Assembly (NCBI GenBank): GCA_013331225.1
Contig: DUGV01000248.1
Location: 6,879 to 14,558 of the forward strand
DNA from: Methanolinea sp.
GTDB taxonomy: Archaea > Halobacteriota > Methanomicrobia > Methanomicrobiales > Methanospirillaceae
DNA length: 7,680 nucleotides
Direction of reading: 5' to 3'
In this document: piece by piece, positions 1 to 4,274 of the stretch
How the letters are laid out: each line of letters starts with the position of its first letter
Numbering within the stretch: the first letter of the stretch is position 1
Program-made: the position numbers and the translations under genes
Notes under the pieces: model-generated
What the model was told of the DNA's origin: nothing
Database searches by the model: none
The model's input: the letters and a program-made list of their open reading frames with translations, nothing else

Positions 1-235
1 GGACACTCCGGCACCGCTCGTAGTTCGAGCCCGAGGGGATGTGGTGGTCCTTCCTCCAGCATCGGCCAATCTCGGTGCAGTCCATCTGCTTCCGGGGCGC
101 CCCTGTGTACCCGGTGGAGACGATGGTCTGGAACTCGTCGACGATGATGGCTCCGAAGTTTCGCCGGAGGCACGTTCCCTGGTGTGCGCACCGGAGGGCG
201 AGGTCAAGGAAGTACTGGTGCCGGTTGGTCCGCAT
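1..235 (-). CDS. dCMP deaminase, ComEB-type (5' part; runs off left edge)
   Basis: Deoxycytidylate deaminases convert dCMP to dUMP, the substrate of thymidylate synthesis, using a catalytic zinc in the cytosol. I translated 78 codons from the ATG at 235-233. The N-terminus (MRTNRHQYFLDLA) matches the usual opening of the family, where an Asp/Gln-Tyr-Phe precedes a helix. TCLRR followed by FGAIIV (about residues 21-31) is the strand-turn typical of these enzymes, TGYTGAPR (about 42-49) corresponds to the conserved TGYNGAP substrate loop, and IPSG...YERC (about 67-76) is the segment just before the zinc-ligand motif HAEQN. That motif and the later PCxxC zinc ligands lie beyond the window, so catalytic competence cannot be judged. 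The reading frame has no stop from 235 to the edge. The start lies 70 bp downstream of the PemK-like gene on the same strand, so co-transcription is possible; no strong ribosome binding site is visible. An unusual cytidine deaminase-like paralogue is the alternative. Confidence 0.88.
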   Translation of the reverse strand, partial: MRTNRHQYFLDLALRCAHQGTCLRRNFGAIIVDEFQTIVSTGYTGAPRKQMDCTEIGRCWRKDHHIPSGSNYERCRSV

Positions 236-305
236 ATACGAATAGATTGCCCTGAACAGAGTATCAACATGCCTGTCTTTCGTGCAAAAGACCGGGGACT
301 GGCCA

Positions 306-641
306 TCACCACTCCCCTGATCCCGATCCCGGCGAGATCGCCTCCATGGCCTCGCGGGTGAGCCTCCCCCTCTTCCCTGCGACATCCCGTGCCGGGATTC
401 GGACAATTACCCCGGTGAGCGCATAGCTCTTATCTAGGATATCCAGTCCCCCATCCTGGAAATCTTCAAGATCGATCGGAACAGAAGGCTGGTCACGGGA
501 TGGGGTGGAGGAGACCGGAAAGGCATGGAAGCACCCATCTTCTCCCGCATGGATGACGATTGCCGGCCGGACCTTTTGTTCACCCTTTTCTCCGATCCGG
601 ATCCTGGCCAGTATCACATCACCTCTGAAGTACCGCGACAT
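306..641 (-). CDS. PemK/MazF-family protein (possible mRNA interferase toxin)
   Basis: This 111-residue protein resembles the PemK/MazF family, whose toxin members are sequence-specific endoribonucleases that cleave mRNA. The N-terminal strand FRGDVILARI (residues 5-14) and KVRPAIVI (23-30) are the hallmark first strands, and Arg25 sits where the MazF catalytic Arg is found. PVSSTPS (42-48) supplies the Ser/Thr that usually completes the active site, and SYALTGVIVRIPA (72-84) matches the later core strands. Length is normal for the family. The ATG at 641-639 is the only good start; upstream sequence has no clear Shine-Dalgarno motif, so the mRNA may be leaderless or short-leadered. No antitoxin gene lies in the 148 bp upstream or the 70 bp downstream, which is odd for a classical toxin module. 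It may be a solitary family member with a housekeeping role, or the antitoxin may be encoded elsewhere. Family assignment is fairly firm; toxin activity is inference. Confidence 0.8.
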   Translation of the reverse strand: MSRYFRGDVILARIRIGEKGEQKVRPAIVIHAGEDGCFHAFPVSSTPSRDQPSVPIDLEDFQDGGLDILDKSYALTGVIVRIPARDVAGKRGRLTREAMEAISPGSGSGEW

Positions 642-671
642 GGATCTATTTGTATGACAGTCTGCCGCGAA

Positions 672-684
672 TGGGTTTAAGGCA
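672..684 (-). promoter_or_regulatory. Possible TATA-like element for the PemK-like gene
   Basis: On the minus strand the sequence reads GCCTTAAACCCAT, centred about 36 bp before the ATG at 641. With the usual archaeal spacing of about 25 bp this would place the transcription start roughly 10 nt before the start codon. The motif is a poor match to the archaeal TATA consensus, so this is a weak proposal. Confidence 0.22.
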
Positions 685-737
685 GTCGAAACGCAAACCC
701 CGTGCTCATTCCTTCACCCAGCATACCCAGGCATTCC

Positions 738-756
738 AGTCAATAAAAAAAGAGGT
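738..756 (-). terminator. Oligo-T terminator of the pilin-LamG gene
   Basis: On the minus strand a run of seven T residues (751-745) lies about 40 bp after the stop codon of the pilin-LamG gene, in the context CCTCTTTTTTTATTG. Archaeal RNA polymerase terminates at such T tracts without needing a hairpin. Its position suggests the pilin gene is transcribed separately from the PemK-like gene further on. Confidence 0.6.
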
Positions 757-789
757 GAGATGGCATTCATTTCCCAAGATATAAAGCCA

Positions 790-2034
790 TCATGCGGAGT
801 ATGTCTGGAGATTCTCGGAGATCTCATCCTCCGTGAGTCCTCTGTTATAGAGGGCGAATGACCCGATATCGCCCGAATAGGGGAAGGGATACTGCTGGGA
901 TGCCTGCTTTCCCATCGTCAGAGGATGCTGGTTGTCCTTCAGCCGGACATCCGGTATTTGGGAAGGGGTGGTGATCTTGTTGTTACCGGGAACATTGGAC
1001 TTATAATACGAAAATTGCTGCGAAACCCCGTTTATGTAAATCTTTGGTTCTCCTCCCTCCACCGCCAGATCCACGTACTGCCAGTTACCGGCAGTCACGA
1101 CATCGTTGTCGGTCATTATGTGATAGTGGGTGTTGGTGACGCGATCGTCCCATTCAAAGTAGACTTTCTTGTTGATGAGATAGAGATCATAGTTCTTGTC
1201 TTCGATGACCCCGGCGCCGGACGGCGTCTGGAGGCCCTTTCCAATCACCTGTTTCCAGGTATTCACATTGAGTGGCCGCAGCCAGAGCGAGATGGTAAGG
1301 TCCCCGGTATACTTGAGAGTGGGGTCATCCTGGTATTCGAGCCAGTCATTCCCATCGAATGAGAGGTAGCTCATGTTCATTGGGGCCCCGGTATTCTTCG
1401 CCACCGGGTTTCCATGGACAGAATATCCAAGCGGCGTGCAATCGGTCCGCCATACGTCGCCGCCCGGGACACCGCCGGCAAGAGCATATGATGAGGTCCC
1501 TTCGGTGATCTTTGCCCGGTCATCGCTGGAGATGAGGAGGTGTGCCTCGGTATCGATCAGCTGCACGGTCCATGTCCCAAGGACAAACGGCTTGAGCTTC
1601 CCCTGTGGCGGGATATCGGAAACGATATAATCGCAATGCACCGAATAACCGGTCGAGTTCGGGAAGATGTAGAGAGTCCGGCCTTCGAGTGGGCCCCCTG
1701 AAAGGAATGGGGTAGGATAGAGTGTTCTTCCATCAGGGCTGATCACCTTGAGGAGCACTTCCTTTCCTCCCCTGGGTGGTGCCTGCCCAACAAAGTGAAA
1801 CGGTTCTGCTTCCCGTATCGTGAACCCGACCACCTGCATCGGGAGACCCCCGGGCTGGATGATCTCTTCTGCTTTCGCTTCGCTTGCGATATAAACGGTA
1901 GTGTGCAAAATTGATGGAAACCCCATCACCACTGACCACAGGATCATGGCGATTCCAACTACCAGCACCACCATCAGGATCGTGCTGACACCAGCACTGA
2001 TCGCCACATCTCCCTTCATTTCCCCAGAACTCAT
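790..2034 (-). CDS. Archaeal type IV pilin-like protein with C-terminal LamG-like domain
   Basis: The ATG at 2034 is chosen because GGAAGGT (2048-2042) lies 7-8 nt before it; the longer reading starts with a TTG at 2070 inside the likely promoter. The 414-residue product opens with a short basic leader ending in MKGD (6-9), followed by an uninterrupted hydrophobic stretch beginning VAISAGVSTILMVV (about 10-39). This resembles the archaeal pilin N-terminal domain (Pilin_N/DUF1628 type), processed near the KGD site by a class III signal peptidase and assembled by a type IV pilus machinery. Residues about 40-220 are an unrecognised extracellular region. Residues about 222-409 look like a LamG/concanavalin-like jelly roll: SYLSFDG, LTISLWLRPL (about 246-255), YVDLAVEGG and KIYINGVS, ending with GDIGSFALYNRGLTEDEI (about 388-405), a typical Laminin_G_3 closing motif. 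I infer a surface pilin or minor pilin that binds a glycan or surface. No pilus assembly ATPase or membrane platform gene is in view. The fold calls rest on motif recognition only. Confidence 0.82.
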   Translation of the reverse strand: MSSGEMKGDVAISAGVSTILMVVLVVGIAMILWSVVMGFPSILHTTVYIASEAKAEEIIQPGGLPMQVVGFTIREAEPFHFVGQAPPRGGKEVLLKVISPDGRTLYPTPFLSGGPLEGRTLYIFPNSTGYSVHCDYIVSDIPPQGKLKPFVLGTWTVQLIDTEAHLLISSDDRAKITEGTSSYALAGGVPGGDVWRTDCTPLGYSVHGNPVAKNTGAPMNMSYLSFDGNDWLEYQDDPTLKYTGDLTISLWLRPLNVNTWKQVIGKGLQTPSGAGVIEDKNYDLYLINKKVYFEWDDRVTNTHYHIMTDNDVVTAGNWQYVDLAVEGGEPKIYINGVSQQFSYYKSNVPGNNKITTPSQIPDVRLKDNQHPLTMGKQASQQYPFPYSGDIGSFALYNRGLTEDEISENLQTYSA

Positions 2035-2041
2035 CGATCGA

Positions 2042-2048
2042 ACCTTCC
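2042..2048 (-). promoter_or_regulatory. Shine-Dalgarno site that fixes the pilin-LamG start
   Basis: GGAAGGT on the minus strand sits 7 nt before the ATG at 2034 and is the only good ribosome binding site near the 5' end of this gene. It favours the 414-residue form over the TTG-initiated 426-residue form. Confidence 0.6.
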
Positions 2049-2078
2049 AAATCAGGTTTCTTTTCCGCAATAAAAGGA

Positions 2079-2092
2079 TTATGAAATATTGA
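2079..2092. promoter_or_regulatory. Possible bidirectional TATA element between divergent genes
   Basis: The 108-bp gap between the divergent pilin-LamG gene (start 2034, minus) and the small membrane protein gene (start 2143, plus) is AT-rich and contains AAATATT (2084-2090), whose core AATATT is a palindrome. Archaeal TATA spacing would give starts near 2061 on minus and near 2113 on plus, with leaders of about 27 and 30 nt. Both leaders would keep the candidate ribosome binding sites. A second minus-strand candidate, CTTTTATTG (2076-2068), would start too close to the gene. Confidence 0.35.
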
Positions 2093-2142
2093 TGAGCCGT
2101 GAGGAGAATGATTTTTGAGAGAAAAATTCCGAGTGAACTCTG

Positions 2143-2448
2143 ATGACCAATAGATCTGCTTTAATCGTGTGTATTTTTGTAATACTCTGCGGTGTTGTTC
2201 CGCTGGGAGCCGTCGCCGTTGCACCTGAAGACGCCCCCGGACTTGTCATTGTACCCCCATCCGGCGATACAGAAGGGGGAGAAAAGATCGCTCCGTCGCC
2301 ATCACCCCACGCAGAAGGGCCGCTTCCCTCATTTCCGGTATGGATGACCATCCTGGGCATTCTCTTTGTTGCGATTGCAATTGGGGGCTTCTTACTTTTA
2401 CGACGACCCAAAGAGTATGAACCGCGGGCGAAGCGTCTCCAGAAGTAA
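2143..2448 (+). CDS. Small secreted/membrane-anchored protein of unknown function
   Basis: I do not recognise a family for this 101-residue protein. It begins with a short polar start (MTNRS) and a hydrophobic stretch to about residue 26 with small residues (GAVAVA) near the end, which looks like a signal peptide. A Pro/Gly/Ser/acidic linker (about 28-64) containing PSPSP follows. A second hydrophobic segment, MTILGILFVAIAIGGFLLL (68-86), is followed by RRPK and a basic tail. The predicted layout is an extracellular linker tethered by a C-terminal membrane anchor with a short cytoplasmic tail. The Pro-rich stretch, hydrophobic segment and Arg pair recall archaeosortase-type C-terminal sorting signals, but the 13 residues after RR are longer than usual and no known signal motif is clear. 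The ATG at 2143 has GAGTGA (2131-2136) 6 nt upstream. It is transcribed away from the pilin-LamG gene, so both may act at the cell surface. Confidence 0.65.
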   Translation: MTNRSALIVCIFVILCGVVPLGAVAVAPEDAPGLVIVPPSGDTEGGEKIAPSPSPHAEGPLPSFPVWMTILGILFVAIAIGGFLLLRRPKEYEPRAKRLQK

Positions 2449-2453
2449 CGGGA

Positions 2454-2463
2454 GCATATATCT
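2454..2463 (+). promoter_or_regulatory. Possible TATA box of the asparagine-synthetase-like gene
   Basis: GCATATATCT starts 6 nt after the stop codon of the small membrane protein. A start site about 25 bp on (near 2484) would give a leader of roughly 48 nt before the ATG at 2532, carrying the hairpin at 2493-2507. There is no experimental support and read-through from the preceding gene is equally possible. Confidence 0.35.
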
Positions 2464-2492
2464 GCAGATTACATGTACAAGTCCCCACATGC

Positions 2493-2507
2493 AGGAGAGA
2501 ATCTCCT
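2493..2507 (+). repeat. Perfect 6-bp hairpin in leader of the asparagine-synthetase-like gene
   Basis: AGGAGA (2493-2498), loop GAA, TCTCCT (2502-2507). The 5' arm is Shine-Dalgarno-like but lies 33 nt before the ATG at 2532, too far for normal initiation. No T tract follows, so it is not an obvious terminator. Confidence 0.5.
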
Positions 2508-2531
2508 CACCTGTGTAACCATGTTAAACCA

Positions 2532-3533
2532 ATGACTGGAACTCTCAAAGGTTGGGTGGAGGTCGCGGGAGAGATCTTATCGCCTGAAGAGACCCTCTTC
2601 CGTGTCCGTTCCAACCCGCTTGCAGCAACCGCATTCGGAGGTGAGTTCTCTCTCGAGTGGAACAACTGCACTGCCCGAGACCGGCTCGGGATCGTCCCGG
2701 GCCCCGGGCCTGCGGGAAAAATTACCTGCGATGGTGATGCAATCGGAGATGTTTATCCCCGATATCCTGTCATGGACCTGGAGACTGCTATCTGCGAGGC
2801 GGTCCGGCTCAGGAGCAGCCAGGGTGTGGTGGCACTCTCTGGAGGTGTCGACTCCACCCTCGTGGCGACCCTGGCAAGGCTGCCGTGCCTTGCGGTGGGC
2901 CTCGAAGGTTCGCACGATCTTGAGAGGGCGTCGCGGGCTGCCGATCTTCTCGGGCTCGACTGTACACATTTCACTATCCGGACCGGAGACGTGGAGAGTG
3001 CTCTTGTGAGAATACTGGGCGCCATTCCCCGGAAGTCCCCGGTCGATGCGGCAATCGCGACCACTCAGTTCTTCATCGCCCGTGCTGCACGGGATCGCGG
3101 GTACGATCGTGTGCTGACCGGGCAGGGGGCCGACGAACTCTTCGGGGGATATGCCCGGTATCTCAACGCAAGGGACATCGAATCCCAGCTTGCACGCGAC
3201 TTTGCCACGCTCGGGGCACAGGCGGAACGCGACCAGGCGGTCGCCGCCCTGCACGGCGTCCTCCTCTCGATGCCGTACCTCGACCTCCGCGTGGTGAATG
3301 CAGCGCACGCCCTCCCGGCAGAGAGGAAGGTCTCGGGGAGCCTCCGGAAAGTGGCGCTGCGGGAGGTTGCAGGGAAGCATATCCCGCACGAACTCGCATG
3401 GGCCGAAAAGAAAGCCATGCAGTACGGAAGCGGGATCGCAAAGGAGATCAGGCGGCTTGCGCGGAACAGGGGATGCAAAAATGTGAGCGAATATATTGCA
3501 GAACTGGCCGGAAATCAAATGGAATCCCCATGA
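2532..3533 (+). CDS. Asparagine synthetase-like PP-loop protein lacking a glutaminase site
   Basis: This 333-residue protein matches the synthetase half of the AsnB family, which adenylates a carboxylate with ATP before amide formation. The PP-loop SGGVDS (103-108) is intact in VVALSGGVDSTLVATLA. TGQGADELFGGYARY (196-210) is the second signature, and EKKAMQYGSGI (292-302) matches the C-terminal segment carrying the conserved Lys. AsnB proteins normally exceed 450 residues with an N-terminal glutaminase starting Met-Cys. Here residues 1-85 form a shrunken region starting Met-Thr. FGGEFSLEW (35-43) and ARDRLGI (48-54) look like remnants of that domain, so glutamine hydrolysis is not expected. 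In GQGADE, Gln198 replaces the Glu of the usual GEGSDE. Substrate and nitrogen donor are therefore uncertain: free ammonia-dependent asparagine synthesis is possible, as is a different amidation or ligation. The ATG at 2532 is the only in-frame ATG; no clear ribosome binding site precedes it. It lies 471 bp upstream of gatC on the same strand. Confidence 0.85.
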   Translation: MTGTLKGWVEVAGEILSPEETLFRVRSNPLAATAFGGEFSLEWNNCTARDRLGIVPGPGPAGKITCDGDAIGDVYPRYPVMDLETAICEAVRLRSSQGVVALSGGVDSTLVATLARLPCLAVGLEGSHDLERASRAADLLGLDCTHFTIRTGDVESALVRILGAIPRKSPVDAAIATTQFFIARAARDRGYDRVLTGQGADELFGGYARYLNARDIESQLARDFATLGAQAERDQAVAALHGVLLSMPYLDLRVVNAAHALPAERKVSGSLRKVALREVAGKHIPHELAWAEKKAMQYGSGIAKEIRRLARNRGCKNVSEYIAELAGNQMESP

Positions 3534-3606
3534 ATGCCCGATCGTGCGAGTAAATCGGTGCGAATAGTTCAACCCCCTCCAGATCCCTTTGACTCGTTCC
3601 TGGACC

Positions 3607-3632
3607 CCCCCGGTGCTTCGGGTCGGCGGGGG
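3607..3632 (+). repeat. GC-rich hairpin downstream of the asnB-like gene
   Basis: CCCCCG (3607-3612) can pair with CGGGGG (3627-3632) across a 14-nt loop that contains TTCGGG. It lies about 75 bp after the stop codon. No T tract follows, so termination is doubtful; it may stabilise the 3' end of the mRNA. Confidence 0.4.
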
Positions 3633-3701
3633 CCTCCCCAGAACACCCATACGTCAATACACGGTCATTTCGGATGCCGGATACAAGATCCCACGGCTAT
3701 C

Positions 3702-3709
3702 TTTTATAT
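3702..3709 (+). promoter_or_regulatory. TATA-like element upstream of the inverted repeat
   Basis: TTTTATAT is a good match to an archaeal TATA box on the plus strand. The predicted start, near 3730, falls just after the 5' arm of the inverted repeat at 3715-3727, so that arm would be DNA only. It could drive a small RNA ending in the T-rich tract near 3864 or provide a distal, long-leader promoter for gatC. Confidence 0.4.
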
Positions 3710-3714
3710 GCAAT

Positions 3715-3780
3715 CAGGATCGATGCCCTCGTTTTCGCACTATCTATAGCTATATACTTGCCTGAGACGGCATCATCCTG
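3715..3780 (+). repeat. 12-bp inverted repeat with one bulged base, around an AT-rich palindrome
   Basis: The left arm CAGGATCGATGCC (3715-3727) and right arm GGCATCATCCTG (3769-3780) are fully complementary apart from one extra C at 3721. CTC (3728-3730) and GAG (3764-3766) can extend the stem across a 2-nt bulge. The loop holds the perfect 10-bp palindrome TATAGCTATA (3745-3754). Possible roles are a structured RNA, a regulator-binding site, or the remnant of a small mobile element. Confidence 0.65.
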
Positions 3781-3828
3781 CGCGTACTGCCACTCCCGCA
3801 GAAAGGGTGCGGCTTACACACCATGACT

Positions 3829-3868
3829 TTCTTAAGGCATTATTTTAACCGTTTTCTGTTTTTAAGGC
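3829..3868 (+). repeat. T-rich tract with repeated TTAAGGC
   Basis: TTAAGGC occurs at 3832-3838 and again at 3862-3868, exactly 30 bp apart, each preceded by T-rich sequence and followed by a TTA/TTTAA run. Between them are the oligo-T stretches ATTTTAA and GTTTTCTGTTTTT (3851-3863), which could terminate transcripts from upstream. The repeats could instead be tandem protein-binding sites. Confidence 0.35.
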
Positions 3869-3929
3869 TTTAATCGAACGATTTGGATCTCATCGCCATT
3901 TCCGGATCGCTCCCGCCCCGGACAACAAT

Positions 3930-3941
3930 GGTTATAAAAAA
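3930..3941 (+). promoter_or_regulatory. TATA box of the gatCAB-topA operon
   Basis: GGTTATAAAAAA is the best TATA match close to gatC. The standard 25-bp spacing predicts transcription from about 3960, giving a leader near 45 nt that contains the hairpin at 3967-3986 and the ribosome binding site at 3988-3994. A start here would also exclude the longer GatC form initiating at 3972 from having a usable ribosome binding site. Confidence 0.6.
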
Positions 3942-3966
3942 CCGTATCAAGACTACTTATCCTCAT

Positions 3967-3986
3967 GCGGGATGCAGCCGTCCCGC
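3967..3986 (+). repeat. Leader hairpin just before the gatC ribosome binding site
   Basis: GCGGGA (3967-3972) pairs perfectly with TCCCGC (3981-3986) around an 8-nt loop. The stem ends 1 nt before the AGGGAGG ribosome binding site, so its folding could affect access of the ribosome. Confidence 0.5.
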
Positions 3987-3987
3987 C

Positions 3988-3994
3988 AGGGAGG
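3988..3994 (+). promoter_or_regulatory. Shine-Dalgarno site that fixes the gatC start
   Basis: AGGGAGG ends 10 nt before the ATG at 4005. It supports initiation there rather than at the upstream in-frame ATG at 3972, which would add eleven residues not typical of GatC. Confidence 0.65.
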
Positions 3995-4004
3995 CATAAT
4001 AGGG

Positions 4005-4274
4005 ATGATCACCGAGAGAGATACCGAACATATCGGGCAACTCGCCGATATCGCCATTCACCGGGAGGAACTCGCTTCGTTCACCTCGCGGTTCAACGAG
4101 ATCCTGGAATATTTCGACCTCCTTGACCAGGTGGAAGTAGTCGAAGAGGTCGAGGAGAGGGCATACAATATCCTCCGCGAGGACGAGGTCACACCCTCTC
4201 TCTCGCAGGAGGAGGCGCTCTCGAATGCGCCCGGAAATGAAGACGGATTCTTTAAGGCCCCGCGGGTGATGTGA
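4005..4274 (+). CDS. gatC: Asp-tRNA(Asn)/Glu-tRNA(Gln) amidotransferase subunit C
   Basis: GatC is the small subunit that wraps around GatA and GatB and stabilises the heterotrimeric amidotransferase in the cytosol. The 89-residue product has the normal length. It starts [18 protein letters not shown], matching the conserved N-terminal helix with His and the LA[DR]I segment, and continues with a second helix ending in [11 protein letters not shown]. The acidic stretch [10 protein letters not shown] precedes the conserved C-terminal peptide, seen here as [18 protein letters not shown] and FFKAPRVM at the very end. The start at 4005 follows family length and the ribosome binding site at 3988-3994; an in-frame ATG at 3972 would give 100 residues. 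The stop codon overlaps the gatA start by one base (TGATG), implying translational coupling. It is the first gene of the apparent gatC-gatA-gatB-topA unit, with a promoter and hairpin leader just upstream. Confidence 0.95.
   Translation: MITERDTEHIGQLADIAIHREELASFTSRFNEILEYFDLLDQVEVVEEVEERAYNILREDEVTPSLSQEEALSNAPGNEDGFFKAPRVM

Larger units (their letters stand above)
3534..4004 (+). other. Long non-coding region between the asnB-like gene and gatC
   Basis: No convincing protein gene is present in these 471 bp. In order it holds a GC-rich hairpin (3607-3632), a TATA-like TTTTATAT (3702-3709), a long bulged inverted repeat (3715-3780), a second imperfect hairpin (about 3789-3813), a T-rich tract with two copies of TTAAGGC (3829-3868), a palindrome AATCGAACGATT (3872-3883), and the probable gatC promoter and leader (3930-4004). 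No tRNA, RNase P or SRP RNA signature was recognised. The density of structure suggests regulatory DNA or a small RNA gene rather than plain spacer. Confidence 0.6.

Noticed and set aside
41..361. A 106-codon plus-strand frame at the left edge
   Set aside because: It overlaps the minus-strand dCMP deaminase and the end of the PemK-like gene, both of which have family motifs.
642..789. A possible antitoxin gene upstream of the PemK-like gene
   Set aside because: Minus-strand frames here are at most about 18 codons (for example from the ATG near 770) and overlap the oligo-T terminator.
1733..2224. A 163-codon minus-strand frame overlapping the pilin-LamG start
   Set aside because: It crosses the divergent promoter region and overlaps the pilin frame; its composition is polar and lacks any recognisable motif.
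2577..3650. A 357-codon minus-strand frame opposite the AsnB-like gene
   Set aside because: It lies antisense to a gene with clear family motifs; the product is Arg/Pro/Cys-rich without a domain, as expected from the complement of a GC-rich gene.
3534..3749. A 71-codon plus-strand frame starting directly after the AsnB-like stop codon
   Set aside because: Its product is rich in Pro and Gly with no recognisable domain, it runs through the GC hairpin, a TATA-like element and half of the inverted repeat, and no ribosome binding site supports it.
3534..4004. A tRNA, RNase P RNA, SRP RNA or C/D box RNA in the long gap
   Set aside because: I found no T-loop sequence, no cloverleaf, no conserved RNase P or SRP blocks, and only partial C and D box matches that do not pair up at a sensible spacing.
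3972..4274. Longer gatC starting at 3972
   Set aside because: The extra eleven residues are not typical of GatC, the start lies in the leader hairpin, and the ribosome binding site at 3988-3994 serves the ATG at 4005.
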